The notes: generated by a model not told the origin, from the letters alone. Counted from the first letter of the stretch, positions 12,156-25,568 are shown. The stretch: 64,000 nt of DNA from Desarmillaria ectypa (GCA_030407005.1 JAUDYN010000007.1:2232001-2296000); one strand, 5' to 3'. Numbers and translations are program-made.

Positions 12156-14713
12156 ATGACCAACAAATTTTGACAGAAAAGAACTATCACCCTCAGCACT
12201 GCCATCAGCAGCACTTTCCTACTTGTCTTTTTCACTGCACTTATATTCCTAATGTAGAGAGAAGAAATCTGAAACTATCTATGCAGATAACAGGTCTTAT
12301 AACCACAGAGACCCCCACCCTTTTCTCTTCATTATATCCTCCCCTAAAGACCAACCCTCACAAGGGTGGATCCCTCAAGTTTGGCATCCTCTCAGAAGAA
12401 AGGCCTCTCCTGCCATCATATCACCTTTATCCCCCACTCTTCTGACAAGTTCCCAATGCATTGGACAAACCAAACCATCTAGCATGCCAGGCTAGAATGA
12501 CCCTCCACCATAGAGGAATATGTGCAGGACCTATGAGTTAGGTTCCAAACCCCAAGTGAGTCACCTCTCTCCTATGCACCCACCCATCCAACTGGTGCAT
12601 GGATATAATATGCAAATAATGCTGGGATAGGTATACCCTATCCCAATCACTCATATGGCTCCTGGGCCACCACTCAGGAATGTGAGCCCTGGCCAGAAAA
12701 TGAAGAGAATAGTGACTCCATGTCCTCTCTCCCTCTCATTGACATTCCCAATGACACCTCACTCCCAGCCACTTCCTGAAGTGCTGATGACCCCCTCAAT
12801 GCTGAGGATGCTGACTTTGAGTGGCCAGAACTTGCCAATGCTGACCAAGCCCTCCTCAGTCCATTCTAAAGCAAAGCCTGGGAGCTTCAATGAAATGACA
12901 TTGAGGCCAGAATAGCCTGGCCAAGAATTCATTCAGACATGGACAAGTATCTTGCCCTCAATCAAGAGGAACCAGTTTAAGGCCCCAGGGCTGATGCCAC
13001 TATCTATGCCAGAATATATGCAAACTGAAACTGTGAATTATATCCTCCAGCTGCAGAAGATTGAGTACTGAGACTACACCCCAGAACAAATAATAAGTAG
13101 CAGGAATTAGAATGTGCCCTTTGAGTATTGGCCTGAAAGGAGGGGGACCAGCCAGACCTCGATGAGAGAGAGGCTAGATTTTGAGAATTTTATATATAAT
13201 ACAGGATATTACACTAGGTTGGAGAGATACTCACTCTAATACATGCCATCTTCAAATCACACCCCTGATACACCAATGAATCAGCCTCACCCCCTTCTAG
13301 ACTTGCCACTATTCATGGCTAACATACATATGTCACCATCCTTAACTAGTACAATCTAACATCAAAATTGACTTTAACAATCAGGCTTCTATCTCCATCT
13401 GGAAAGAAGCCTTCTGTTCACAGGAGCAGAAGAAGACCCCAGGACCAGCTCAGATCTCATAGAACCACTGCAACCAACTACAGAAGAGCAGTTGCAATTG
13501 GTCAGAGATCAACTGGCTCAGAAAGAGTGATGGGTAGAGGAACTCTGTCAAGAATTAAAAGCAGCTAAAACCACATAGAACCACCACACAGACTTCTGGC
13601 AGCTCCTAAACAGCTCCTAAACAAAGGAAAGCAGCTGAAATGTGGAAGGAAGAGGGAGGCACCAAAGAGGCTGTCCCCTCAACCTGACTGATATTTGATC
13701 CTACAACCACTATCCAGACAAGCCCCCTCAGACCCATACCCAAACCCCATTAAGAATGCACCTGATGAGGCTCTCTATCTGAGCATCAAGCCCATCCTTG
13801 TCCAACCTTCAAAACTGTTCAAAGGTGACTACAATGATATTGAACAGTTTATAGGTGATTATATTGCCCATTTTAAAGTCTTCTGGCACTATTTTCAGTT
13901 GCCATCACATCTGGTCCTATTTGCAACATCTCATTTCAAAGGCCCTGCTAAAGACTGGTGAGTCTACAAGAGACTCAAATACTGGGTTGTGGACAGTTTG
14001 GACAGAACTGCCCCCCACTTCCAATACTCAAGTTGGGAGGAGTTTATCAAGACCATCATGCAATAATTCTAAGATCCTGCTATCGAGGAGATTCATGAAA
14101 AGAAGATGTTCAATCTTCAAATAGGAACTCAACCTGCAAGTCACTACTTCCAGAAGCTGGAAGAAGAGGCCAAGCTAGCTAGATGATGGGCTGATAAAAA
14201 TGAGCATGATATGATGATAAAAGCTGTATGAATTGGAGTCCCTTCCTCCTATATAACTTTTATCTCAAATATGGGCATCAATATTCTCTGCTCCTATCTG
14301 GAATGGAAGGAGCAAATCCTCTGCATGTATGAAGAGTGTCAATGAAAATGGGTCTTTGACCAGACCTCCAGAATTCTCTGCAACAACCAGAGGAAGGACA
14401 CTCCCCAATCTAAAACACACTCCAGCAGTAAACCAACTGTTGGGGCATCAAGTTCATCAATGCCAAAGCCAATGGCAAATGTGGGTTCTGGAAGGGACAT
14501 ACAGCTACAGGGAGATAGACAACATATGATGGACAGGGACAGCTGATGAAGGTTGACTGATAAAAGATGAAAGGATGATGCTTCAGATGTAATGAGAAGG
14601 GGTATATGGCCAAAGACTGTCCAAAAAAGAAGAAGTATAGGGATGTTTGATCGATGGCAGTCGCAAAGGAGGAGGAAAAGAGTGATGTAAAGATTGAGGA
14701 AGTAAAAGAGTAG
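12156..14713 (+). pseudogene. gag: gag of element F, with N-terminal membrane segment
   Basis: About 850 codons, broken. The start is at ATG 12156 (MTNKF, then TGA), followed by QKRTITLSTAISSTFLLVFFTALIFL, a hydrophobic run matching the other elements. A Pro/Ser-rich region and QYMPSSNHTPDTP (about 13240) follow. Capsid sequence includes DIEQFIGDYIAHFKVFWHYF (about 13836-13900), HFKGPAKDW (13935-13961) and SHYFQKLEEEAKLA (about 14140-14185). The zinc knuckle at 14579-14635 reads CFRCNEKGYMAKDC, so His is replaced by Tyr. It ends GAG-TAG at 14708-14713, inside the frameshift site. Confidence 0.78.
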
Positions 14714-14745
14714 GTTGCCAAGGGCTTAATTCCTCTTGTGCAACC
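14701..14745 (+). promoter_or_regulatory. gag-pol -1 frameshift site and hairpin, element F
   Basis: GTA-AAA-GAG-TAG is followed at once by a hairpin: basal stem GGTTGC/GCAACC, upper stem CAAG/CTTG, bulged T, loop with CTTAATTC. The -1 frame reads through as KRVGCQGLNSSC, conserved with B3 and C. The basal stem differs from A (GGTCAA/TTGACC) and C (GGGCAT/ATGCCC), yet pairing is kept. Confidence 0.65.
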
Positions 14746-17700
14746 AAGGCTCTTATTGGTGTGTCTTCAGTTCCTGCCAGTCAGTCTCATGCATTATTCA
14801 TAGGATAATTGTTACATATATGCTCTCCAACTAATGACTTTGTTACTATCTCAAATACACCAAAAGAATCAAACACAACAAACCAGTATCACACACTAAC
14901 TGAGTGTGATGACACCACAATATATGATGAATCCTACCCCTCCAATGAAGCACAGGATATGCCAGGTGGTGCTGGCACTATAATACAAGATATGCTCAGG
15001 ATAGAGACAAGTAGATGGGATGCCTTCAGGCCTCTGAAGTTAAAAGTCTCAGCATCCTTGAAGGGGTCAAGTCCTGCTTCACCAGGGCCTGTGGAGGATA
15101 CTCCAAGTGCCTACCAAGGTCAAACAATGTGAGAACCCTCCAACAATGCTGCAAAAGTGACCCCTTCCCAAGTCACTGACCTAGAGTCCTGGATTGGTCT
15201 ACATGACTTGAAGAAAAAAGAGGAAACCAAACTATTGGCACTAATGACCCAGATCAACTCTGCCAGCCCTGAGCAACTCTTCACCATGAGGACTGGTGTC
15301 TACAGGAAATGTGGACCACCTCAAACTCTATTGAAGGATATTGACATTCCATTGAATGACAAGAAAGCTGAAGAACAGGCAGGATCTGCTAGCACCCAGG
15401 CAGTAAAAAGAGGATATAGGGTTACCATTATTGAGGTACTCAATAAAGAAGATGACACAGCTTTTTTCCTCTGAAAAGCACAATAAGAAAACAAATCTTG
15501 AATACCTGAACCTAAAAGACCCCCTAATAAGGGGGTACCCAATTACAACTGGTATAAACCATTCAGAGTAGATTGGACTCTACATGCCATCGAAGCAGCT
15601 AAAGATATGGCCACTGCCAAAGCTACACTCTCCATATAGGTAGATCCCAAATGAATCAGTAAGATCACTGATGATCTTGTCTTGAGAATACAAGACAAAG
15701 GAAACAACATATGAGAACATCTCTAAGAACTCCAAGAACCTATCCAATATATCTGAGGCACTCAGAGTTCCAAAAGGGATTTCATGGTCGATGTACAGAT
15801 TGCTCTATACATAGAAAAGAGAATCCTAACCACCAGAGTATTATTTGATAGTGGTTGTACCAGAAGCTCAATTAATCATTCTTACATCCTTACTCATGAT
15901 CTTGACACCTGACAAGCCACTGCTCTCATCCCTGTATACAAAACAGATGGAACCCACAATAAAGCTGGCAGTATTACCAAGTTTATCAAACTCAGGATGA
16001 TAATCAGCAGACATACTAAATGAATCAGCCTTGCAGTCATGGATCTAGGCTCCAAAACAATCTATTTGGGCCATGATTGGCTAAAGTGCCACAACCCAGT
16101 CATCAACTGGAAGATGGGGAGCATGATCTTTGGTTGCTGCCAATGTATCAAAAATCCTCTTCCTCTCCCTGATACAGACAATGAAGACAGATAGGATAAA
16201 GAACTAGAGGATGGCAAGACCATTCTTGCTGTCAACATGCAGGAGGAGTTGATAATTTGGGCAGTATACCATGCGAATGACTTAGCAGCAGCTGCTCATG
16301 CTAAAAAACCCAAGAAAACCTTTGAGGAGCTAGTACCCTCCCAATACTGAAGCTTCTGAGACTTGTTCTCAAAGGAAAGCATTGATAAATTACCTGAATG
16401 AAAGCCTTGGAACCATGCCATTAAACTAGTTCCCAATGCAAAGTCTATTCTTTGAATCAAACTGAACAGGAACAACTCAACAAATTTCTTGATGAGAATC
16501 TCAGTTCTGGATGCATTCATCTATTGAAATCCTCATTTGCATCACCATTCTTCTTCATCAAAAAGAAGGATGGTTCCCTTCACCCTATCTAAGATTACCA
16601 GAGATTAAATGAGATGATGATCAAAAACTGTTATCCACTCCCTTTGATTGCTGAACTCATTGACAAACTGTGTGATGCCAAATATTTTTCCAAGTTAAAT
16701 ATCCACTGGGGATACAATAATGTCAGAATCCAAGACAGTGATGAGGAGAAAGCAGCATTTCATACTAACTGAGGGTTGTTCAAACCCATAGTTATGTTCT
16801 TCAGTCTAACCAACTCACCTGCAACATTTCAATGGATGATGAATGATATTTTCTGAGACCTTATCACAGGAGGAAAAGTCACAATCTATTTAGATGATAT
16901 CCTCATTTTCACAAAAATATTGGAAGAACATTGATAAGTACTCTAATGACTATGAGAAAATAAACTATTTCTCAAAGCTGAGAAATGTGAATTTGAAGTA
17001 CTGGAAACTAAATACCTGGGCATCATCATCAGTGAGGATGCTATATGAATGGATCTGGTCAAGGTCACAGGGATAGCCAAATGGCTGACTCCCACCAAGA
17101 AAAAGGAATTACAATCCTTTTTAAGATTCACCAATTTCTATCAAAAGTTCATATACAATTACTCTCAAATCATATGGCTGTTGACACAATTAACTGGAAA
17201 TATTGAATGGAAGCGGAGAGAGAGGCATAAGAGCAAGCCTTTCTCCAACTAAAGAACCAGATGACAACAAATGTCATTTTAGCCATTCTGTTAGATGATA
17301 GGAAGTTCAGAATTGAGGCTGACATCAGTGATGGAGCAATTGGTGCAGTACTTAGTCAGGAGCAAGAAGGCAAATGGAGGCCTGTTGCCTTCATATCAAA
17401 AGCTTTAACAGTCACTGAACATAATTATGAGATATACAACAAGGAATTGTTGGCTGTTATGCTTGTCCTGGAAGAATGGTGACACTACCTCATGGGCACC
17501 AAGAAAGAGATCAAAATCTAGACAGATCACCAAAACCTCCAGTATTTCCAGAAACCACAGAAGTTGAATTGGTGACAAGCTCAGTGAATAACAGAGCTCA
17601 CCAAATATCATTTTGTCTTACAACACAAGTCTGGTACTGCCAACTGAAAAGCAGACTTGCTCAGTCAATGAGATGACCATGACCAAGAAAAAGGAGATAA

Positions 17701-18272
17701 CCACAATATGATAGTACTCCTCCTGGAATATTTCCATATGCTCATTCTACTCACTGACACCAAGGAACAGGACAGAATCTGAGAGGCCACACAACAGAAG
17801 GACTGGTGGGATCATAGCATTACCAACTCCCTCAATCATGAATGAGGAATCACCCAGGATCAAGGGATTTTGTATTATGATGGACATATTTACATTCTCT
17901 GAGATAAAGTACTACAAGGCAAAATCATTGCCCATCACCACAATCATATCACAGTGGGACACCTCAGAATAGTGAAAACCACTGAACTCATTCTTTGCAA
18001 ATATTAGTGGCCCAAACTAAAGAAAGATGTAGAAAAATATATCAAGGGATGTGAACATGCCAGCATATGAAGGTTAGCATGCAAGCAAAAGTCATGCTCT
18101 TATATTCAAACACTATCCCTATCTCCTCTTAGATGCATATTTCCATTGATATGGTCACTGGACTTTCCAAGTCCAATAGCTATAATGTATTATTAGTTGT
18201 AGTGGACAGATTTTCCAAGACTATCATACCAGTCACTTGCCATAAGGAACTATCAGTGGAAGGATAGGCATG
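14703..18272 (+). pseudogene. pol: pol of element F, truncated in integrase
   Basis: The -1-frame polyprotein starts with a spacer of about 330 codons ending in STQAVKRGYRVTIIEVLNKEDDTAF (15396-15470). Protease active site VLFDSGCTRSSIN lies at about 15838-15876. RT starts [13 protein letters not shown] (about 16548) and has an intact YLDD at 16887-16898. RNase H (EADISDGAIGAVLSQE) is at about 17310-17480. A partial integrase has the zinc region near 17930-18070 and ISIDMVTGLSKSNSYN (about 18135-18185). Multiple stops. The sequence ends abruptly at 18272, before the rest of the catalytic core. Confidence 0.85.
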
Positions 18273-20214
18273 AGCTTAGCCTCTTCTTCCAACTTCTGGA
18301 AGTAATGGCTGGCTAGTTGGGATCCCATTTGGAGGTCAAACATCTTCTTCTCATGTATCTCCTCAATGGCTGGATCTCTGAATTACTGTGTGACTAACTC
18401 AATGAACTCCTTCCAGCTGGGGTATCAGAAATGAGCAGCTGTTCTGGCCCAATCATCGAGGACCTAGTACTCAGGTCATTTATAGACCCACCAGTCTTTG
18501 GCAGGTCCTTCAAAGTGAGATGTTGCAAATAATACCAAATATGATAGTAGTTGGAAATAATGTCAGAATACTTCGAAGTAGGTAATATAATCACTTATAA
18601 ACTGTTCAATATCATTGTGGTCCCCCTTGAATGGCTTTGGGGGCTGGACCAGGATGGGCTTGATGCCTAGATAGGGTGCTTCATTGGGAGCATTCCTGAT
18701 AGGGTTTGGATAAGGGTCAGGAGAAGCTTGTCCAGGGGGAGAGACATGGGATTGAATATCAGTCTGATCAAGAGGCAGGTTTCTTTGGCAGTTTCAAGGG
18801 TCATCCTCATTCTGGCTGCTTTTCTTTGTTGGAGAGCTGCCAAAACACAGCATGTAGGTCCTATACCTCTTCTGCTTCTTCTAACTCTCAATGGATTTCT
18901 TCTATCCATTGTTCCTTTTTGGCCAATTACTCTTTGGCCACTTGGATTCTCTCTTCTGCTGACATTTGCAAAGATTCTGCAGATGCTGAACTGGGTCTGG
19001 GATCTTCTCCTGCATCTGCAAATAGAAGGCTTCTTGATGAGAAAGGATGGAAGCCCAGTTGTCAGATTCAGCTTATAGAGGATAAGTCAGATAATGATCA
19101 GGGTTGGTGTTTGAGTGTGTCAGGCAGGTAACTGGGGTATGACATATATTGGGGCTGGATTGGTTCCAGCCCTGCATAGTATTCTGTATCATATGTAAAG
19201 GTTTCAAAGTTGGGCCTCCCTCTCATTGAGATCTGACTGATCTCTCTCCCTTTGGGCCAATATCTGAAGGGTGTGCTCCAGCTCCTGCTGTTTATCATCT
19301 GTTCTGGGGCATAGCCCTGGTACCTAATCTCCTGCAGTTGGAGGATAAAACTCCCAGTTTCAATTTGCATGAATCCAGGCACAGATAGTGGCACCAGGAC
19401 TAGGGCCTCAGATTGGCTCCCCTCTGTTGAGAGCCAAGTACTCATCCATATTTGAATAGATTCTTGGCCAGGCTATTCTGGCTTTGATGTCTGTTCATTG
19501 GATTTCCCAAGCCTTACTCCAAAAGGGGCTAAGCATTGCTTAGTAAATATTTGCAAGGTCAGGCCACTCATAGTCAGGCCCTTCAGCATTGAAGGGATCA
19601 TCAGCCTCTTGGAGAGGAGTCAGAGACAGAGAGTGGCTAGGGAATTCAATAAAGGGGAGGGAGGTTGAGGAGTTACTATCCTCTAGCCATTATCCTCATT
19701 CTTGGGTGGTAGCCCAGGGGCCATATGGGTGGTTGGGATTGAGTATACCCATCCCAGAGTTGTATCATATCTTTGCACTCACTAGACATATGAGCACATA
19801 GGGAGGGGGACTCACTGGGAGTTTAGAACCTAACCCATAGATCCTGCATATATTCCTCCATAGTGGAGGGTTATTCTATCTCATACTTGGTGTATTGAGT
19901 AGTCTCCCAGTGCATGGGGAATTCATCAGATGACTGAGGGATGAAGGTGATGCAGTGGTGGAGAAGACCTTCCTTCTGAGAAGATGCCAGATCTGAGGGA
20001 GCCACCCTTGCAGGGGCTGGTCTTCAAGGTAGGACATAATGTAAGGGAAAAGAAGGAGGTCTTTGAGGTCATAGTACACATCATTGGCATAGATAGTTTC
20101 AGATTTCTTCTCCCCACATTAGAAATATAAGCATAGTGAAAAAGACTAGTAAGAAAGCATCACTGATAGTGGTACTAAGGTGATAGTTCTTTTTTGTCAG
20201 GGTTCATTTGTCAT
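18273..20214 (-). pseudogene. gag: gag of element G, 3' truncated
   Basis: Minus-strand gag of the same family as F. The start is at ATG 20214 (MTNEP, then TGA, then QKRTITL), followed after a 1-nt shift by STTISDAFLLVFFTMLIFLMW, the conserved hydrophobic segment. The Tyr/Pro-rich block is QPQYMSYPSYLPDTL (19098-19160). Capsid sequence near 18390-18660 resembles HFEGPAKDWWVYK. It stops at YFQKLEEEAKL (18273), so the zinc knuckle and all of pol are missing at the junction with F. Confidence 0.75.
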
Positions 20215-20270
20215 GTGAGGGGTCTCTTCATGGCTGGCAGTGAAGAGAGGGATAGAATCTCTCAACTAAT

Positions 20271-20685
20271 TGTTAGACCCATGTTTCATGTGATCTGTGG
20301 ACACATGTTCTCCTTTGGGCTGTCTTGCATTTGGACAATCACCCTTAGAGAATGGCTATGGTCTTCTGATCTTTTTGTAAAGAGAGTGCAGTATAAAAAT
20401 AAACTTTAGTTGAGAGATAGGGAATCTACAGCATAAACTATCCAACTTATATACTAGAGTTGAGCTAAATATATGTTCATAATCATGAGGTGTCCATATG
20501 AGAAACAAGAAGGATGGTGTGCTTGTCATGCAACTATAGTGAGAGTATTATGCTATGTTACAACAGGTAACCATGAGTATCAGAAAACTGATGTTGGATA
20601 AGAAATCAGATAAGAAGACTGATAAGATGGAGATTCAATAAAATGAGATAAAATAAGATAAGAATAAAAATGGAAAAATTGTAAC
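20271..20685 (-). repeat. 5' LTR of element G (415 bp), with primer-binding site
   Basis: Runs TGTTAGACCC to AAATTGTAACA. The primer-binding site at 20257-20269 (element sense TTAGTTGAGAGAT) is the exact complement of ATCTCTCAACTAA at 20406-20418 in the LTR. Compared with F (TTAGTTGAAAGAT) one base differs, and the partner site differs to match. Confidence 0.85.
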
Positions 20686-21000
20686 ACTAGCTCCTAATAC
20701 TAACTCCTTGAGTTTCTGGAAAAAGTCTTTAGTGCTTTTGAAGTTAGCTTGTCAGAGATTTTTTTATTCCTTATATTTCAACTCTTGGTAATGTCCTTTA
20801 AAGAATTTAGCATGTACTTTCAGCTAAAGTTGAGTATAGCAAAGATATTATATTCAGCCTTTCCTTTTATTATAAAACCTATGATGCTGCAGATTCCACC
20901 ACTTATATGCTTCCTCTTCAAATTAGGAGACTGTAAATATGACTCAGTAGGCATCATCATAGAAGTACTTTAAATATACTTTAAAGTATATTTTACAGTG
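20686..21000 (-). pseudogene. Gag-like fragment
   Basis: Minus-strand reading gives a tryptophan pair (about 20905) and FFQKLKEL near 20700-20730. These resemble the capsid WW and YFQKLEEE landmarks of the gypsy gags here, at about the right spacing, in a very diverged or AT-mutated state. No zinc knuckle. Low certainty; it could be a copia gag remnant instead. Confidence 0.3.
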
Positions 21001-21948
21001 TTAGAAGAATTAGTCAATGTCAGTACTCTTCTCTTTATAAGGTTCAGATTCTCTGATGGTGGTTGGTTTTAGTCTACTCTATAGATTCTAATCTATAAGT
21101 TTTAATCTCATCAACCTGACAGTTTAGATAGAGAGAGAGAATTTGAGAGTCTTGGTAAAGATCAAAAAGAGGGATTCTGGCTCACTAGCAGAGTGGATAC
21201 TAATAATCTGGGTTTTGAGAGTGGTAGTGGTAGTGCTAGGAGTACAGCTTCTATGCTACTAATGCTGCCAGCACTAGTGAATAGTCAGCTTTTTTTTTGA
21301 ATTTGTCAGAGCCTTTCTTTGTATTTCTATTATTCTAGTAAAGCCTTTAGCAATGATGTCAGACATTAATATCTTTCAGCAGATCATGCTAGATTTGCTA
21401 GATGATATCAGTCTCATAGTGATGCTGCTTTGTAGTATAACTTCCATTCTATAATTATGCTAGCAATAATATAATCTTAATATTCCAGCATCTCTTAATA
21501 ATCTTCTTCTGCTTCAGTCAAATCTTTATTCTCTAAACTGCCTACCCTACCTACCTATGAAGGCCTATTGCTAGATGAGCTGTGAATGATGCATAGCAAC
21601 ACTCTAATAGCATCAGCACTACCATCTTCAAAACTAGCACCACTAGTATCTTCACTGCCAGTGAGCCAGAACTCCTCACTTTGATTCCTGCTAAGATCTC
21701 TGAACCCTTTTTCTCCACTGCAACCTTCAGGTCAATGGGATCTGAGAGCTACAGATCTTAATCTCTAGGAAGATCTCAAACCTATCATCATTTAGGAACC
21801 AGAACCAGAATCATATACAAGAGATGTAGCATTGATGATTCTATAATATGACAAAAGGATAAAAGAGATATCTCAAGTATACTCAACTCCAGAAGGAGAT
21901 ATAAATCTGATTCTTCAAGGAACACCACTGAGAGTTGAAGCAGAAAGC
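21001..21948. other. Unassigned stretch
   Basis: No recognised domain, LTR end or RNA gene. It ends at the sharp boundary where B2 gag stops. Probably further retroelement debris. Confidence 0.3.
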
Positions 21949-23737
21949 CTATTCTTTTACTTCTTCAACCTTTGCCTTGGTCTTCTCCACTTTGTTAGTG
22001 GTCCCCATCAAATAAATGTTCTTAAAATCCTTTCTCTTAGGGCAGTCCTTGGCCATATGGCCCTTCTCATTACATCTAAAACATCTTCTCTTGGCCTTTT
22101 GCCTATCCACTTCCATAGGCTGTCCCTGCCCACTGTATGTGACCCATCGACTGGTATTTATGTCCTGACTGGGACCTGTAAAGTTTAGCTTCTTCTTTCA
22201 ATTTCTGGAAGTAATGGGAAGCAGGCTGCATTCTCATTTGAAGATTGAACATTCTTTTTTCATGGACTTCCTCTATCATGGGGTCTCAGAATTGTTGGAT
22301 CATGAGTTCTATGAACTTCTCTCAGCTCAGGTAATAGAAGTGTGGAGCTGTGCCATCATAGGCATTGGCTATCCAGTACTTGGGTCTCTTGTAGACCCAC
22401 CAGTCCTTAACAGCTCCCTCAAAGTGGGAGGTCATGAACAGAACCAGGTGAATGGCAGCTGAAAGTAGTGGTGAAATACTTCAAAGTAAGTGATACAATC
22501 ACTGATGAAGCATTCAATATTATCATGGTCCCTCTTGAATGGTTTGGGGGGTTAAACAAGAATTGGTTTGATGCTCAGATATGAGGCATTATTGGGTGCA
22601 TTCCTGATGGAGTTTGGATATGGGTCAGGCAGTTTCTGTTCTGAGGGCAGTCTTGGGATTGAGAATCAATTTAGCCTTGAGGTTGGAGCTTATGGAGGCT
22701 CCACTGGTCTTCCACATTTGAGTTCCTTTTCTTTGTCCCTGAATCTCCAGATCATAGTATGGATGGCTTTGTCTGCCTCCACTTCTGCAAGTTCTTGATG
22801 GATCTCTTCAGTCTATTGCTCCTTTTGGGCTAACTTCTCTTTAGCCTCTTGTATTCATTCTTCTGCCAACAGTTGTGGCAGTTCTGCAGGTCCAGTACTT
22901 AGTCTGGGATCTTCTCCCACATCTGTGAATAGAAGGCTATCACCCTAGTAAAAGTGATAGCTGAGTTGTCAGACTCATCTTGTCAGTGGCAAGTCAGGTA
23001 ATGTTTGTGGCTAATAAGCCAGAGTGTCAGGAGGGTACTGGGCATATGGCATGTATTGAGAATATTCTGGTCCAGCATATGTAAAATTATCGAATCTAGA
23101 TCTTATCGAAGTCTATCCTATTTCTCTTCCTTCAGGCTAATTCCTGAAGGGAATATTCCAACTCCCACTGTCTCTTGGCTGTTTGTGGGTATAGCCTGGG
23201 TGCCAGATTCTCTGCTGCAAGGGGGTATAGTTGCCAATATCTGTTAGCTCATATCCAGGCACATATATTGAGGCCTGAGTTGGGCTCACATACTGGATCT
23301 CCTCTGTTGAGAGCCAGCCACTCATTTATATCAGAGCAGATTCAAGGCCAAGCAGTTCTGGCCTCAATGTCTGCTCTTTAGAGCTCCCACACCTGTGTTT
23401 GGAAGAGGCCAAATAGGGCCTGATCAATGTTGGAGAGGCTGGGCCACTCATCATCAGCTCCATCAGGATTGAATGAGTCATCAGGATCTCAGGGAGTGGC
23501 TGAGATCAGGGGGTCATCAGAGATAATGATGAGAGAGAGGATGGAGGAAGAGTTGGTTCCTTCCTCTGTTGGCCAGGATCCTTGGTCCTACCTTGTGGCC
23601 CAGAGGCCATATGAATAGGTTGGGGGATGGGATAGACCTATCCCAAGATCATCTGCATGTTGAGCCCTTGTATGAGTTAGACAGGGGTGGGTATAGGAGG
23701 GAGGGAGGGACTCTGAGGAGGCTCAGAATATACCCCA
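21949..23737 (-). pseudogene. gag: gag of element B2, isolated
   Basis: Minus-strand gag without LTR or pol. The zinc knuckle is intact, RRCFRCNEKGHMAKDC (about 22045-22095). Capsid segments lie at 22200-22560, with WW at about 22400, and the Tyr/Pro region near 23000-23330 (GYELTDIGNYTPLQQRIW). It ends GTA-AAA-GAA-TAG at 21949-21951, exactly at the usual frameshift stop, but the hairpin and pol that should follow are absent. At the 5' side the leader and membrane segment are cut off by repeat L2a. Confidence 0.75.
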
Positions 23738-24365
23738 TTAATGTGCTTGGTAATAGCAAGTGACAAAAGAATTAGAGAATAGCAATGAACACCAATCACA
23801 CTAAACCTCTTACTACTCTACACTTAATCACCAATATTGAATTCAGGTGGTTTTGAGTATGATGGAAGCACTCTACAGACTTCAATAATCAAGTACAGTT
23901 GTCTTAAAGATGTTTTATTCTTTACTAGTGAGTTATACAAAGTACTACTCATACTAGTAGGGTGGATAAGACACAATTGGATAAAGAGTGACTTGGTTTG
24001 AGCTACTGGGCTAATTCTGACTGAAACTGCTTCAGACTGGTGGCACTCTTGGCTCTATACTGCTTTCTACAAGTGATAAACACTTGACCAGTCACACTCT
24101 TAGCTGACTAGTGGTGCTCTTGGCCTAAGAATAATACTATAACTCTGAGAACTTTGCTTGAACTAACTTCAAAACACTCTAGACCTTTGCAGGATACAAC
24201 AGTGACTCTAAGGAGCTTTAATTCAATGCAATACTATGAGTGACTTAGCAACTATTAATCACTTCATTGATGTTAAGCACAAATGCCTTTAGTTGGGGAC
24301 ATTAGTTACTACCAGTGAGGGCTCAACTGTGGGAATGGCTTGCCTGCTTTGCACAAGCACCCATC
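23738..24365 (-). repeat. L2a: partial copy of the 1.37 kb L2 repeat
   Basis: About 628 bp matching the left half of L2c (from TTAATGTGCTTGG to GCACCCATC). It joins the leader of B2 on the left to the pol spacer of B3 on the right, with no target duplication. The strand follows the TATA-like orientation inferred from L2c. Confidence 0.8.
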
Positions 24366-25567
24366 TGACTCCAAACAGTCTGTACCACATGTGATCTGGT
24401 TCTTTCAAGATTACCAGGGATTCAAGAATCAGTACCCCCTTGTTAGGGAGTGGTTTGGATTATGGAATGTGGGTTTGTTTGGCTTTCCAGATTTGGAATG
24501 CTGTGTCATCTTCTTTGTTGAGTACTTCAATGATAGTTGTGGTTCTACTGAAGTGCCCCCTCTTTATCACCTGGGCACTAGCAGGTTCCTTTCTCTCAGC
24601 TGTTGTGAGTGCTACTGGTGATGAGTGACAGGTAGCCACACTCCGATCTCTGGGAATGTCAACTGGTGAAGTCAGCATTCATTCCATGTTGTCAGAGTCA
24701 GGATCTGTCAGCACTAGCAGCTCAACTGATACCTTTTCCCTTGAGTTAGAGGGCTCGCTATCATACCTCTGGTCAACACTTTTTTCGATGGAGCTAGACT
24801 GAGGTCTTGCCAGACTCAGCCAAACTTTCAGTTCCTGGTTCAGATGCCCCCTTTTTACTGCCTGAGTGCTAGCAGCTTCCTTCTATTCTTCAGTCTGCAC
24901 CTGCACTAGTTTGATGGCAGCAACCCTACCATCCTCATGACTATTGTCAGATGCAGGTCCCAGAACTGATACAGTATACATTATTATCACATGATCTTCC
25001 ATGCCAGCTAATTAGAATGAGTCAGGTTGGGATTGACTACCATCTTACCTTAGAGTGTGCATATCATTGGGAGGATCATGTGCCCATGCCCACAAAGGAT
25101 CTTCAGTTTCTTGGGCTGCTTAGTAAGCTCCTTCCCCCACTGACCCTGATAAAGTATGACTTGGCTTTCTAAAAGGGGCATGGGGGTTTTTGGCTTCAGA
25201 GGCCCTAGGGCATCCCATCTACTCACCCCAGTCCACAGTTTTACCCATGTATCCAGTGAGTTTACCAGAGTAAGCTCATTGGACTTTGTGAAACTATCAG
25301 TACCACCTGACAGTTTTATTACTTTGTCAGAGGCTCAGAATTCACTATATATAATTGTGTCAGCATCTTCTAGAAGTGTGACATACTGGTTCTTGTTTGA
25401 TTCTTCAGGGTTCTTTGGTTTTGGAGTCTGCAATAAAGTCATATATTTTTTTGCATATTTATATCCTAAAGCATGTACATAAGTCTGACCTGTGGAAACC
25501 AAGGACTCACCACTGGAGGTATAGGTTGAGCAAGGAGAATCAAACCCTTGTTGACCTACTCTTTTAC
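24366..25567 (-). pseudogene. pol: pol spacer of element B3, truncated before protease
   Basis: The -1-frame product starts KRVGQQGFDSPC and continues through a Ser/Thr-rich spacer. It carries two copies of the shared motif: LASTQAVKRG near 24845-24875, and ASAQVIKRGHFSRTTTIIEV with NKEDDTAF at about 24500-24590. The DSG protease box would lie just beyond and is lost at the L2a junction. The role of the repeated motif is unknown; it lies between Gag and protease in all these elements. Confidence 0.7.
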
Positions 25568-25568
25568 C
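25524..25568 (-). promoter_or_regulatory. gag-pol -1 frameshift site and hairpin, element B3
   Basis: GTA-AAA-GAG-TAG is followed by a hairpin with upper stem CAAGG/CCTTG and loop GTTTGATTC. The basal stem GGTCAA faces TCAACC and has two mismatches, so this copy looks partly decayed. The -1 frame remains open. Confidence 0.5.

Larger units (their letters stand above)
11822..18272 (+). mobile_element. Element F: Ty3/gypsy retrotransposon, 3' truncated
   Basis: Plus-strand order: LTR, primer-binding site, gag, frameshift hairpin, pol (spacer, protease, RT, RNase H, start of integrase). It stops in the integrase core at about 18272, where sequence switches directly to minus-strand gag of element G. 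The F and G leader regions are closely similar (RRNLKLSM and KGGSLKFG/KGGSLRSG), so they are the same family, placed tail to tail. Confidence 0.88.
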
